From positions 124,001-188,000 of the forward strand of contig NZ_JAIVAH010000018.1 in assembly GCF_020171745.1 (NCBI RefSeq): a stretch of DNA of 64,000 nt. The letters run 5' to 3'. Below are positions 8,372 to 19,437 of this stretch, one piece after another. The DNA comes from Prescottella equi (lineage in GTDB: Bacteria > Actinomycetota > Actinomycetes > Mycobacteriales > Mycobacteriaceae). The notes beneath the pieces were generated by a model. It saw nothing but the letters and a program-made list of their open reading frames with translations, searched no databases and was not told the DNA's origin. Every line of letters starts with the position of its first letter. Position 1 is the first letter of the stretch. Both the position numbers and the translations under genes were made by a program.

Positions 8372-9040
8372 TCAGCTACCGAAGGCGAAGCCGGAGAAGA
8401 CGCTCTGGAACGAACCCGCGTACTGCGGGACGAGCTGGAAGTCGACGAGGCTCGCGTTGCCCAGGTCCAGGTCGATCGAACGGGTCGCGTCGTCGGCGCC
8501 GCAGCCGGCCGGCGGAACAACCTCGACGGTGTAGTCGGTCTTGGCCTCGAGCCACTGGACGAAGTAGAAGCCGAACTCGTTGGTCTCGGTGGTCGCAAGG
8601 AGGCCGCTGTCGTCGCTCACATTCACGGTGACGCCGGGTGTACCCACACCCTCGCGCTCGGGGCACCCGGTCACAGTCCCGGTGATGTCGTGGATGGTGG
8701 TGACACGGAAGTCGACGTCGTAGACCGGGCCGTTCGCGGTGTCCACTGCTCGGGTTCCGGGGAACGCGCCGCAGCCGGCACCGATGTACGGCTTGACCAC
8801 GTAGCTACCGGGAGCCTTGTCGACGAATTTGTAGTAGCCCTCGGCGTTGGTGGTCACCGAATCGATCTGCCCCGAGTCATTCCACAGCTCCACCCAGATA
8901 CCGGCAGCGTTACCCGCCGGGTCGCAGGTGTTGACCAGCGTTCCCGCGACCGAGTCGTCGGACCGCGCCGACGCGATACCCGGAAGGGCCGCGACCAGAC
9001 CCACGCCCAGTGTCAGTGATGCCAGAGCGATGCGCTTCAT
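8372..9040 (-). CDS. Exported protein with two carboxypeptidase-regulatory/Cna-B-like domains
   Basis: A 222-residue secreted protein. It starts MKRIALASLTLGVGLVAALPG and has a signal cleavage site near ASARS. Two similar beta-sandwich modules follow: VAGTLVNTCDPAGN...IWVELWNDSG...EGYYKFVDKAPGSYVVKPY (about residues 30-85), and ITGTVTGCPEREG...VTVNVSDDSG...EFGFYFVQWLEAKTDYTVEV (about 118-185). Each has the G-x-Y-x-F and Y-x-V edge strands of prealbumin-like or Cna-B folds and its own cysteines. There is no LPxTG, so it is probably released or loosely surface-associated. The start is ATG 9040, set by the signal peptide. The binding partner is unknown. Confidence 0.75.
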   Translation of the reverse strand: MKRIALASLTLGVGLVAALPGIASARSDDSVAGTLVNTCDPAGNAAGIWVELWNDSGQIDSVTTNAEGYYKFVDKAPGSYVVKPYIGAGCGAFPGTRAVDTANGPVYDVDFRVTTIHDITGTVTGCPEREGVGTPGVTVNVSDDSGLLATTETNEFGFYFVQWLEAKTDYTVEVVPPAGCGADDATRSIDLDLGNASLVDFQLVPQYAGSFQSVFSGFAFGS

Positions 9041-9346
9041 GTCGAGTGTTCTCGCTTCGATCGAAGAGATGCCACACGGTGGCAGGCGCGTCCCCGTCGT
9101 TCGCGCCGATGCAAAAGTTTGCACGGGTCACGATTGTCGCGTCAATGCGATTCGGCCAAGCGGGGCAATGATTTTCGATCCCACCCAAACGCGCGAACAG
9201 GACAGATTTCACCCTCCGATTTCACCCACCGGCGATGTTCGGTTCGGTCCGGCCACGATTCTCACCGAGCCCGCCCGCAAACCACAGCTCCCGGCCTAGC
9301 CTGAACAGCACGGCACATCCGGTTCGAGATCCGTAAGGAGTACTCG
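9041..9346. other. Divergent intergenic region, 306 bases
   Basis: It separates an exported protein (minus) from a small membrane protein (plus), so it must hold both promoters. It is slightly AT-richer around 9105-9190. I see no convincing gene, RNA or strong inverted repeat. The stretch GGTTCGAGATCC near 9321 resembles a tRNA T-arm but has no tRNA around it. Confidence 0.6.
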
Positions 9347-9814
9347 ATGAGCCACTCGACGAGCGCGGAACCGACGGTGCGAGTCACCCGGACTTCGGTC
9401 AACTGGAGACGACTCTGGGCGGGCGGTGTCGCCACCGCGATCGTCGCGGCATTGGCCGGCGTGGTGGGGGTGCTGGCCGTGCGCGGCCCGATCGACACCC
9501 CGGTGATCACGCCGCCGCACACGCCGTGGGATTCGCAGGTCACCACCGTGGCCGTCTACTCCGCGATCGCAGCGCTGATCGCGACCGGACTGTTGCACCT
9601 GCTGTTGATCTCGACGCCGCGCGCGTCCATCTTCTTCGCGTGGATCGGCATTCTGGCGACGGCAGCGACGGCACTGTGGCCGTTCAGCGTCGACGCCACC
9701 ACCAAGTCTCAGGTCGCCAGCGGCGCCATCTACCTCGTCGTCGGCATCGCGATCGTGTCGCTGCTGTCGGGGGTCGCGGCGTCCGCGCAGAGCACGTTCA
9801 CCGCGCGACCGTGA
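9347..9814 (+). CDS. Small four-helix membrane protein (DUF6069-like)
   Basis: A 155-residue actinobacterial membrane protein of unknown function. Four hydrophobic segments are evident: LWAGGVATAIVAALAGVVGVLAV, VAVYSAIAALIATGLLHLLLI, IFFAWIGILATAATALWPF and GAIYLVVGIAIVSLLSGVA. The first two are separated by a Pro-rich loop (PIDTPVITPPHTPWD). AAGGAG at 9335-9340 is six bases from ATG 9347, a strong ribosome site. It is monocistronic, ended by the hairpin at 9819-9848. The family match is by general appearance only. Confidence 0.7.
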   Translation: MSHSTSAEPTVRVTRTSVNWRRLWAGGVATAIVAALAGVVGVLAVRGPIDTPVITPPHTPWDSQVTTVAVYSAIAALIATGLLHLLLISTPRASIFFAWIGILATAATALWPFSVDATTKSQVASGAIYLVVGIAIVSLLSGVAASAQSTFTARP

Positions 9815-9818
9815 CCGA

Positions 9819-9848
9819 CACTCACGGTGGACTGGCCCACCGTGAGTG
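9819..9848. terminator. 12-bp hairpin between convergent genes
   Basis: CACTCACGGTGG (9819-9830) and CCACCGTGAGTG (9837-9848) are perfect complements around a six-base loop, between the ends of two convergent genes. Confidence 0.75.
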
Positions 9849-9860
9849 CGAACATTTCGG

Positions 9861-11357
9861 TCATCCCCGCTCCTCGTCGAGCAGCGCCGCCACGTCGATC
9901 TGTTCGGGCCACCGCATCGTCTCACCGGGGATGACGCGAACGCCGTCGGCGATCAGCAGGACGGTGCCGTGGTCGTCGATGGTCACACGTGGATGCGTCG
10001 TGAAGACCGGTGTGCTGCTGACAGGTTCGAGAGTGCGTCCGTCCAGGAGTGTGAACAGCCAGAACTGACGTGTGCTCTCGCACGTGGCGGGCTCGGCCAG
10101 CGGCCACCACCCCGATCGCCCGGTTCCGTCCGGCGGATGACCGGTGAACCACACGAACGGCCCCACCCTGCCGCCGCCCCACAGCGCCTTCGGCAGCGTG
10201 TGGGACGCCCCGAGCGTCAGGTCCTCTCGGACGAGAGTCGCCCGGTCTCCGCCGAACAGTCGCAGCGGCGCCCCTGCAAGAAACATCCGATACCCCCGAC
10301 CGGTCACGGTGAGAGCCGAGCCGATGGTCACCCGGCCATCCGGGGAGATGCTCACGAGTCGCAACGCCGAGCCCTCGACCCGCACGGCGGCAACGAAACG
10401 ATCGTCCTCCGCGACAACGGATATGACATGCCCTTCGGGTCCTGCGACGTCGATCCGATCGCGGTCGGGTTCGTGCACGACCCATCCGCCGTCCGGACGG
10501 CAGACCAATAGCGTCTCCCCCAGCACCGCCGCCACCTGCACGTCGGTGTCGTCGACCTGGGTCGGGGATTCGCCCTGCTCGCAACGGAACACCCCGTCAG
10601 CGCCGGTGACCCAGCATCCGCTGGGGGTAGCCCAGATCTGGCGCGCCATCCCGATCGCGGCCGGCAGGACGTGCTCGCCCACAACGTGATCGGCGCCGAT
10701 ACTCACCACCAGCGGCAGCGAACTGTCGGCCACCCAGAGCACCCCGCCGGCCGCGGACACGTCGCCGGGGACGATGCTCGGTCGAGCCGGCAACTCCGGG
10801 ACGTCGTCGAGGTCGAGGTCGACCAGGGCCCCGACGTCACCGTCGGCCTCGTCGCTCTCGCTCTCGCTCTCGAACAGCGCGTCCCGGTCGAAGAACCGCG
10901 GCGCCGCGTCGACGTCCCGCAGCCGCCGATGTCCCGGCACGATCTCCCAGCCGCCCGGAGTCCTGCGGCGGAAACGTGCGCTGACGATCCGGACACGGGT
11001 GACACGGCCGCGAACCCGGCCGTCGTCGTTCCCCAGGACTCCGTAGAACCTTCCGGTGAGTTCGACCCGCCCGGTCAGCAGCCGAAAACCCCGCCACGAC
11101 GCGGTCCAGCCGTCGCCGCGCAATAGCCCGGACCATTCCCAGCCGCGCGGGGTGTCCTCGCCCGTGTACTGCCGGATCGGGGGCCGGGTACTCGGTTCCA
11201 ACGGCACCCGCACCGTCACCACGTCACCGGCGGACTCGGGCAGTTCGACGAATCGAAGCGGGAACGACATCACCTCCCCGACCCGCGGGGGCGCAATCTC
11301 ACCGTCCTCGATCGCGATCTCTTCGATCTGAACGACAAGCGTTCGACGGCTCGTCAT
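9861..11357 (-). CDS. Unrecognised 498-residue protein with acidic linker and propeller-like C-terminus
   Basis: I do not recognise this protein. The N-terminal ~155 residues look like a compact beta domain (LVVQIEEIAIEDGEI, FPLRFVELP). An acidic linker follows at about 163-187 (FESESESDEADGDVG, then DLDLDD), encoded partly by a CGCTCT repeat. The rest (about 195-498) is a series of short beta strands broken by turns (GGVLWVADSSLPLVVS, GCWVTGADGVFRCEQ, GGWVVHEPDRDRIDV, RLVSISPDGRV), suggesting a beta-propeller. There is no signal peptide or membrane helix, so it is probably cytoplasmic. The start is ATG 11357 (MTSRRTLVV); the frame upstream reads as non-coding. It is flanked by a hairpin downstream and lies 71 bases from the RidA gene. 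Confidence 0.7.
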   Translation of the reverse strand: MTSRRTLVVQIEEIAIEDGEIAPPRVGEVMSFPLRFVELPESAGDVVTVRVPLEPSTRPPIRQYTGEDTPRGWEWSGLLRGDGWTASWRGFRLLTGRVELTGRFYGVLGNDDGRVRGRVTRVRIVSARFRRRTPGGWEIVPGHRRLRDVDAAPRFFDRDALFESESESDEADGDVGALVDLDLDDVPELPARPSIVPGDVSAAGGVLWVADSSLPLVVSIGADHVVGEHVLPAAIGMARQIWATPSGCWVTGADGVFRCEQGESPTQVDDTDVQVAAVLGETLLVCRPDGGWVVHEPDRDRIDVAGPEGHVISVVAEDDRFVAAVRVEGSALRLVSISPDGRVTIGSALTVTGRGYRMFLAGAPLRLFGGDRATLVREDLTLGASHTLPKALWGGGRVGPFVWFTGHPPDGTGRSGWWPLAEPATCESTRQFWLFTLLDGRTLEPVSSTPVFTTHPRVTIDDHGTVLLIADGVRVIPGETMRWPEQIDVAALLDEERG

Positions 11358-11428
11358 GAGCCTTTCTGCACTGTAGCCATGTGGCCGATGGTAGCGGCTG
11401 TCGGCGCCGCGCAAAGGACGCTTCCGGG

Positions 11429-11797
11429 TCAGGCCCCGCGAATCCGGGCCGTCGCCTTCACCTCCACGAGAACGCCGGGCATACCGAGGGCCGCCACGCC
11501 CACCGCGGTCCACGCGGGCCGGGCGCCGTTCTGGAAGCGTGCCTTCGCGGCCATGAACTCGGTCATGTGCTGTGGGAAGTCGACGTGGAAGCTCGTGAGT
11601 TCCACCAGATCCGCCGGCCCCGCACCGTGTTCGGCGAGCAATTTGCCGATCGTCTCGAACGCGAGGTCGTACTGCCGCGTCGGATCGGCGGGGGCGCTCC
11701 CGTCCGCCTCGAGCCCGACCTGGCCGGAGCAGAACAGCAGGTCGCCGCTGCGCACCGCGTTCGAGTAGCCGTACTCTTCTTCCCAATTCTTCGACAC
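11429..11797 (-). CDS. RidA/YjgF-family protein
   Basis: A 122-residue member of the RidA/YjgF/YER057c family. Some of these hydrolyse reactive enamine/imine intermediates; others belong to specialised catabolic sets. Recognisable features are the LLFCSGQVGLEADG strand, the middle LVELTSFHVDF, and the ending RPAWTAVGVAALGMPGVLVEVKATARI. The usual substrate-binding arginine in the C-R-V-F/TAR type motif appears only as the terminal ATARIRG. The GTG start at 11797 (MSKNWEEEYGYS) has AAAGGA about eight bases upstream. It follows the acyl-CoA carboxylase gene by 23 bases, so the two are probably co-transcribed. Confidence 0.88.
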   Translation of the reverse strand: MSKNWEEEYGYSNAVRSGDLLFCSGQVGLEADGSAPADPTRQYDLAFETIGKLLAEHGAGPADLVELTSFHVDFPQHMTEFMAAKARFQNGARPAWTAVGVAALGMPGVLVEVKATARIRGA

Positions 11798-11820
11798 GTC
11801 GTGTTCCTTTCGATTCCAGG

Positions 11821-13341
11821 TCAGCGCAGATAGCCGTGGTGCGTGACGGGTTCGGCCGCGCCGTCCCGGACACTCGAGTGCAGCCCGCGGATCAGGATGT
11901 TCCGCAGTTCCCGCGGGTCGATGACGTCGTCGTAGAACAACGTCTGCGCCAGCGCCCACGGGCCCGACGCCTCGTTCTCGACAAGGGCCCGGCGGGTGTC
12001 GTCGTCCTCCTTGGCGGTGCGACCGCCGACGTCCGCGGGGATGCCGCCGAGGGTGACCGCGGGAAAGGCGAGCGTCATGGTCTGGTTGTCGTACGGGTTG
12101 GCGCCCATCACCGAACTGCCGAACCCGAACGCCTTGCGCACCGTCACGTGGAACTTCGGGGTCCGCAGTCGGTGCTGCGCCGCGAACATGCGCGCGCTGG
12201 CCTTGAGGATGCCGGCCTTCTCGGATGCACTGCCCGCCATCACGCCCGGGTTGTCGGCGAGGAACAGCACCGGCAGGTGGAAAGCCCCCGCCAGTTGCAC
12301 GAACGCCGCGGCCTTGTCTGCGGCCGCCACCGTCACCGCGCCCGCCATCACGGTCGGCTGGTTGGCGACGACGGCGACGGAGTGTCCACCGATGCGCGCG
12401 AGCGCGGTGATGATCGACGTCCCGTAGGTGGGCTGGATCTCGGTGACGGTGCCGGCGTCGGCCAGGGCGCCGAGCATCGTCCGCATGTCGTAGGGACGCT
12501 TCTGGTTCACCGGGATCAGGTCGAGGAGCTCCGGCAGGGACCGCTCGCCGACGTCGTGGTTGCCGCCGTCCGGGCCGACCCATGGCGGACGCTGCCACGC
12601 GCTGCTCGGGAAGTACGACAGGTAGCGGCGGGCCAGGGCCAGCGCGGCCTCGTCCGACTCGGCGAGGTTGTGCGCGACACCCGAGGTGTCGATGGCGACC
12701 TGCGGCCCGCCGAGTGTTTGTTTGTCGGTCTGTTCGCCGGTGGACGCCGCGACGAGCGGCGGGCCGGCGGTGAACAGCGCACCGTGCCCGTCGACCATGA
12801 TCACGAAATCGGAGAGCGGTGCCGCGAGTGCGCCGTGGCCGGCGGACGGGCCGGTCACGATCGCCACGGTGGGCACAAGTCCCGACAGGTCGGCCATCGC
12901 CTGAAGGTCGTTGGGCGCCGGACGGTTCCGCTCCAGCGCGTTGGTGGCGCGATGCCCGGCGCCCTCGAGCATCATCACCAGCGGTATCCGGTTGCGCAGC
13001 GCGAGTTGCGCGGCACGGGCACGCTTGGACGCCGCCGCGGTGCCGATCGACCCGCCGGCGACGGTGAAATCCTCGCCGCCGACCATCACCGGACGGCCGT
13101 CGATCGTCCCGGATCCGGCGACGAACGCATCGGCGGGAATCGCGGGATCACCTGTGAGCGGCCCCAACTCGACGAACGACCCGGGATCCAGCAGACCGGC
13201 AACCCGGGCGCGGGCGTCCAATCGCCCGGTGCTGCGGTAGCGCGCGACCTTATCCGCACCACCCATCACGCGGGCCGCGACCTTCCGCTCGGCGAGGCGC
13301 TCCAGGAGCGGCGCCCAGTCCCGACTGTTCCCAGCCTCCAC
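11821..13341 (-). CDS. Acyl-CoA carboxylase carboxyltransferase (beta) subunit
   Basis: A 506-residue biotin-dependent carboxyltransferase of the AccD/PccB family. It would move CO2 from biotin to an acyl-CoA and needs a separate biotinylated alpha subunit, not in this window. N-half features are DPGSFVELGPL, the first oxyanion-hole segment GGSIGTAAASKRARAAQLA, and a GAGHRATNALE turn. C-half features are LPVLFLADNPGVMAGSASEKAGILK and the second CoA pocket RKAFGFGSSVMGANP. The start at GTG 13341 (VEAGNSRDW) is supported by GAGGAGG eight bases upstream; the longer open frame has non-coding-like sequence. It is followed closely by RidA. The acyl specificity cannot be read by eye. Confidence 0.9.
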   Translation of the reverse strand: MEAGNSRDWAPLLERLAERKVAARVMGGADKVARYRSTGRLDARARVAGLLDPGSFVELGPLTGDPAIPADAFVAGSGTIDGRPVMVGGEDFTVAGGSIGTAAASKRARAAQLALRNRIPLVMMLEGAGHRATNALERNRPAPNDLQAMADLSGLVPTVAIVTGPSAGHGALAAPLSDFVIMVDGHGALFTAGPPLVAASTGEQTDKQTLGGPQVAIDTSGVAHNLAESDEAALALARRYLSYFPSSAWQRPPWVGPDGGNHDVGERSLPELLDLIPVNQKRPYDMRTMLGALADAGTVTEIQPTYGTSIITALARIGGHSVAVVANQPTVMAGAVTVAAADKAAAFVQLAGAFHLPVLFLADNPGVMAGSASEKAGILKASARMFAAQHRLRTPKFHVTVRKAFGFGSSVMGANPYDNQTMTLAFPAVTLGGIPADVGGRTAKEDDDTRRALVENEASGPWALAQTLFYDDVIDPRELRNILIRGLHSSVRDGAAEPVTHHGYLR

Positions 13342-13471
13342 GTCGATGCCCTCCTCGATCCGCGCGTGAGCCGGATCACATCGGCCACCGTCCAGCCGAA
13401 TGTACGAAGGAAGACGCTCGACCGCAACAATGCCCACCACTGATCGAGACTGGCGGCGAACGCGGGTCAGA

Positions 13472-14383
13472 TCAGACGTAAACCGCCTGGTCCACCCTCG
13501 GCTCCAATTCGGGAACACCGCGAATCTGACCGCACGAGCGGATCAATCCCTCCAATGAATCCCTCAGCGCAGACATCTGCGACACCGAGGCGTTCCGCGA
13601 CAGTTCGAAGCGCTCGAATTCACGTCGATAGTTCTCCACGAAGAAATGCGCTTTCTGCATGAGCGCAGCGGCTTCCACCTTCGCCGTTGCGACGATTTCC
13701 TCCGCTGCGCGGAGTGCCTCGTCTTCCTGCTCGCGCATCAGCGTTTCGGCTTGCTGCCGATTCCGCTCCACTTCCGATCGCAGCATGGCGTCCATGTGCT
13801 CGCGCCGAAACTTCGTCTCGGCTTCGATTTCGTCCCTCAGTCTCGCAGCGTCTGCGGCAATGCCCCGAGCCGCTTCGCGAGCGTCGCCGACCAACCTGAG
13901 GCACTCGCTCTCCGCTTCCTCCAACTTGCTGTCAGCGGCTGCCAGGCGATCCTTGGAAGTCTTGATCAGTTCGCGGGACTCTTCGGTGGCGGCCGCCGCA
14001 ATTCCGTCGGCAACGCTTTGCGCTTCGTGCACCACCGACCGCGCTTCTTCCTCTGCGAGAGTCAGCATCTTCTGGATTCGCGTGCCCGGGGCGACATTCG
14101 AAGCCACGGGTCGTTCCAGATCGCTCAGCTCTTCGGTGAGCTGCGCGATCCGATTCTGGAGGGAATCGATCTGATTCTTCCGATCCGTGGACAGCTGGCA
14201 CTCCCAGTCACGTTGCCGCACCAGCAGGGTCATCTCGTGCTCGAGTTGACGAATCCTCGACAGGTGACTTCTCTCCCGGGTATCGATCTCCCTCAGGCGA
14301 TCCTCGACCTGTCGAGTCGAATACCCCCGGCGTTCCCTCTCGAAAAGGCCTCCGCCGTCGACGAACTTGCTACCGATCCTCAT
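13472..14383 (-). CDS. DivIVA-like long coiled-coil protein
   Basis: A 303-residue protein that is almost entirely charged alpha-helix. A short N-terminal region (FERERRGYSTRQVEDRLREID) resembles the DivIVA/Wag31 domain entry. Heptad-rich coiled coils follow from about residue 30 to 270, interrupted near 95-105 by PVASNVAPGTRIQ. Such proteins mark poles or septa or form cytoskeletal scaffolds. The central block (MLTLAEEEARSVVHEAQ, AAATEESREL, EEAESECLRLVGDAREA) is typical of actinobacterial DivIVA paralogues. ATG 14383 has AAGGACGAG upstream. Base composition looks distinctly less GC-rich than its neighbours, and a 727-base gap lies upstream. It is not Wag31 itself; its role is inferred only as cell-pole or septum scaffold. 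Confidence 0.7.
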   Translation of the reverse strand: MRIGSKFVDGGGLFERERRGYSTRQVEDRLREIDTRERSHLSRIRQLEHEMTLLVRQRDWECQLSTDRKNQIDSLQNRIAQLTEELSDLERPVASNVAPGTRIQKMLTLAEEEARSVVHEAQSVADGIAAAATEESRELIKTSKDRLAAADSKLEEAESECLRLVGDAREAARGIAADAARLRDEIEAETKFRREHMDAMLRSEVERNRQQAETLMREQEDEALRAAEEIVATAKVEAAALMQKAHFFVENYRREFERFELSRNASVSQMSALRDSLEGLIRSCGQIRGVPELEPRVDQAVYV

Positions 14384-15110
14384 CTCGTCCTTCTACCCGT
14401 ACCATTCGACACCTCCGGAAACCCCACGAACAGTGAGGATCATGGCGCTCAGCCGCAGTGCGCGTCATCGCCGAAGAATTCGGCTCGCGCTCTACTGATC
14501 GCCGGTTCTGACATTGGGACACGGCGTCGGATCCGCCTCGAAGGCGTCCGACATTCACATCCGCGAATCGCCCAATGTCGTTGGAAACACTGGTTTCAGC
14601 GATCGGGGTGAGTTCGTGCTCTACAGGGTGCGCACCGCCGAGGTGGCCCGCACAGTCGTGCGACCGAAATCGGTACCCGCTCTACTTCGCATCCAGCCCG
14701 AGAGCGTCACATCGTGGGGATGCGGAGCTCATCCCGGTGGCGTCGGGGCCCGACGGAGGGAACGTCTCAGCCGCGGGTACCCGCCGGGGCGACCGGTAAC
14801 CCGGTCGTCGCTGCCGGCGCAACGCGATCAGAGAACGAACCCATCACTTGACTCCTCGAGGCGAAAAAGGTTGCACGGCAGAACTCGCCGCGTACCGACA
14901 CGAATGTTAGCGCCCGACCAGGCAGAGAGCGACCGGTCGTTACGTGAGGAGTATCATCAGAGCTCGCTACAGGCCCAGGACCTGGAAACCTCGCCGGTGG
15001 CGGCTGGTGTCGGAATCCGTGAGAAGTTCCGTTCAACGGCAAACGGTCCGGTGCCCGACACTATGAGCAGTGTCGCGCACCGGACCGCCGGGCAAACCGA
15101 AGACGTGCTT
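14384..15110. other. 727-base gap without a convincing gene
   Basis: The open frames here (around 14575-14799 plus, 14767-15042 minus) have no recognisable domain, poor ribosome sites and shadow-like composition. The right end carries the asd terminator (15045-15086), and the left end must hold the promoter of the DivIVA-like gene. The composition is mixed, with lower GC than the flanking genes. Confidence 0.55.
15045..15086. terminator. 18-bp hairpin downstream of asd
   Basis: Arms 15045-15062 and 15069-15086 pair with one mismatch around a six-base loop, 25 bases past the asd stop on the minus strand. Confidence 0.75.
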
Positions 15111-17414
<2,304 letters not shown>

Positions 17415-17549
17415 GCGTGTGTACCTCCGAATAGATGGATTGATGCAGTCCAGTTGTCGAGCTTACCGAGGGGTGTCCGCGTCAGTGCAGGGCGTCCTCA
17501 CCGAGCGTTCGTCCGACGAGTCACCCGGACGGGTGGCAGCATCGGCGCC

Positions 17550-18746
17550 GTGGACATCACCCGTCGGTTGACTACCCGCCCCACCGAGGAACGCGCTTCG
17601 GTCTCCCCGCTCGAGCTCTTCTTCGACCTGGTGTTCGTCTTCGCGCTCACCCGGGTCACCGACCTCATGGCCGACGATCCCACAGGGATCAATCTCCTGC
17701 ACGGCATCCTGGTGATGGCGGTGCTGTGGTGGAGCTGGGTCGGCTACTCGTGGCTGGCGAATCTGGTACGCGCCGACGAGGGCGTCGTGCGGGTGGTGAT
17801 GCTTGCGGCGATGTCCGCGGTGTTCGTCGTCGCACTCACGATCCCGGAGGCGTTCGACGACCTGCCCGGCGGGCTCGACGGTCCCATGATCTTCGCGCTC
17901 GGCTACTTCACCGTCCGACTGCTGCACATCCTGATGTTCCTGGTGATCAGCAAGGACGACCCGCAACTGCGCGGCCAGGTGATGCGGTTCGTGCCGTCGA
18001 TGCTGACGGGCACGACGTTCCTGCTCATCGCGTCCCAGCTGACGGGCCCGTGGCAGACGGTGATGTGGTTCCTCGCTCTGGCCGGGGACTACCTGGGCAC
18101 GCTCTTCGGGGGCACCAACTGGCGGCTGCGCTCGGTGAGCCATTTCGCCGAGCGGCACGGGCTGTTCGTCATCATCGCGCTGGGCGAGTCGATCGTCTCG
18201 ATCGGCATCGGCGTCGCGACGCTGCCGATCACGTGGGCGATCATCGTCGCGTCGCTGCTCGGGCTGGCGGTGACGTCACTGCTGTGGTGGGCGTACTTCG
18301 ACGTCACCTCACTGATGGTCGAGCACGCCTTCGAGGAGGCTCGGGGCCGGCGCCGCATCCAGATCGCGCAGCGCTGCTACAGCTACGCGCACCTGCCGAT
18401 GGTGATCGGCATCGTCATGCTCTCCCTCGGGCTGAAGAAGATCCTGTTCTACGTCGGCGACGGCAACCATCATCGGCTCACCGACCCGCTGCAGGGCTGG
18501 CCGCTGGTGGCGCTGTTCGGGGGCGCGGCGCTGTACCTGGCGGCGCTGGTCGTCTTCAAGCTGTTCGGCGTCGGCGCGTTCAGCGCCCCCCGCACCGTCA
18601 CCGTCGTCGTGCTGGTGGCGCTGATTCCGGTGGCCTGGCAGCTGCCCGCACTCGTCACGCTCGGCATTCTCACCGCGGTACTGCTCGCGCTGATCGCCTA
18701 CGAGACACGCGCGTTCGCGGAACACCGGCGCCGCATCCGCGCCTGA
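17550..18746 (+). CDS. LtrA-family (low temperature requirement) membrane protein
   Basis: A 398-residue protein with about ten transmembrane helices, of the LtrA family named from Listeria. The molecular function is not established. Diagnostic elements are SPLELFFDLVFVFALTRV at the start, WWSWVGYSWLAN, the central HFAERHGLFVIIALGESIVSIG, and LLWWAYFD. The frame is open far upstream, overlapping lysC on the other strand. Family length and the first helix favour GTG 17550 (VDITRRLTTRPTEER). Its ribosome site is weak. It converges on the GAP-family gene with only three bases between stops. Confidence 0.88.
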   Translation: MDITRRLTTRPTEERASVSPLELFFDLVFVFALTRVTDLMADDPTGINLLHGILVMAVLWWSWVGYSWLANLVRADEGVVRVVMLAAMSAVFVVALTIPEAFDDLPGGLDGPMIFALGYFTVRLLHILMFLVISKDDPQLRGQVMRFVPSMLTGTTFLLIASQLTGPWQTVMWFLALAGDYLGTLFGGTNWRLRSVSHFAERHGLFVIIALGESIVSIGIGVATLPITWAIIVASLLGLAVTSLLWWAYFDVTSLMVEHAFEEARGRRRIQIAQRCYSYAHLPMVIGIVMLSLGLKKILFYVGDGNHHRLTDPLQGWPLVALFGGAALYLAALVVFKLFGVGAFSAPRTVTVVVLVALIPVAWQLPALVTLGILTAVLLALIAYETRAFAEHRRRIRA

Positions 18747-18749
18747 CGG

Positions 18750-19403
18750 TCACACCAGCGCCACCACGTTCCGGATCACGAACAGCGCACCGAACCCGAA
18801 GAAGACAGCGAGTGTGAGCGGCCGCTCGTGCGTGAGCATCCAGTCCTTCGCCGTGGCGAGGATGGTCTTCGCCCTGTCGCCGAACGCCAGGTACACCCCG
18901 ATCGGCACCAGGAAGTCGAGAGCCGCGGCCAGGAGCAGCAGCACCGTCCCGAACACCGCGGATCCGGGTGAGGTGTCGGAGGCCGCGATGACCGTCATGC
19001 CGGAGATCATGATCGCGAGATTCGGGTTCACGATCGACAGCGCGGCCCCCATCACGAACGCACCCCTCGGCTTCGCGTTCGTGAGCTGCTGCATCCACTC
19101 CGGCCCGGTGTCGGACGGCACCCGCCGCCGGATCAACTGGGCGATACCGAACGCGACGAACACCAGTCCGACGGCCAGGCCCGCCCAGTGGCTGACGACA
19201 TTCGACCGGGTGCCGTGGGCGGCGCCACCGAGCAGCGCCGCCACCCCTATCGCCGTGTACGCGACCATGAACGCTCCGAAGAACGCGAATGCGTTCGGGA
19301 GTGCCCGTTTGGTCTGCAACAGCAGCACACACCCCGCGATCGCGGCCGGAGTGACTGCCATACCCGCCAGCTCCGGAAGTAGTTGCAGCAACAGCTCTCC
19401 CAT
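18750..19403 (-). CDS. GAP/Sap-family six-helix membrane protein (LysE superfamily)
   Basis: A 217-residue membrane protein of the actinobacterial GAP family, related to Sap proteins implicated in surface lipid export in mycobacteria. Helices are visible at MAVTPAAIAGCVLLLQTK, AFAFFGAFMVAYTAIGVAALL, HWAGLAVGLVFVAFGIAQLI, FVMGAALSIVNPNLAIMISGM, TVLLLLAAALDFLVPIGVYL and LTLAVFFGFGALFVIRN. The motif A-x-S-I-V-N-P-N-L is typical of the LysE-like fold. I start at ATG 19403 (MGELLLQLL); a TTG four codons earlier is the only extension. The exported substrate is unknown. Confidence 0.78.
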   Translation of the reverse strand: MGELLLQLLPELAGMAVTPAAIAGCVLLLQTKRALPNAFAFFGAFMVAYTAIGVAALLGGAAHGTRSNVVSHWAGLAVGLVFVAFGIAQLIRRRVPSDTGPEWMQQLTNAKPRGAFVMGAALSIVNPNLAIMISGMTVIAASDTSPGSAVFGTVLLLLAAALDFLVPIGVYLAFGDRAKTILATAKDWMLTHERPLTLAVFFGFGALFVIRNVVALV

Positions 19404-19437
19404 GAACGAAGTCAACTCGTCCGGCGTGGCGACGTCC

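Noticed and set aside
9318-9335. T-arm-like GGTTCGAGATCC suggesting a tRNA or attachment site
   Set aside because: No acceptor, D or anticodon arms can be built around it, and no integrase or duplicated sequence is present.
14575-15042. Short frames in the gap upstream of the DivIVA-like gene
   Set aside because: There is no plausible ribosome site, domain or hydrophobic segment, and overlapping candidates on both strands are equally poor.
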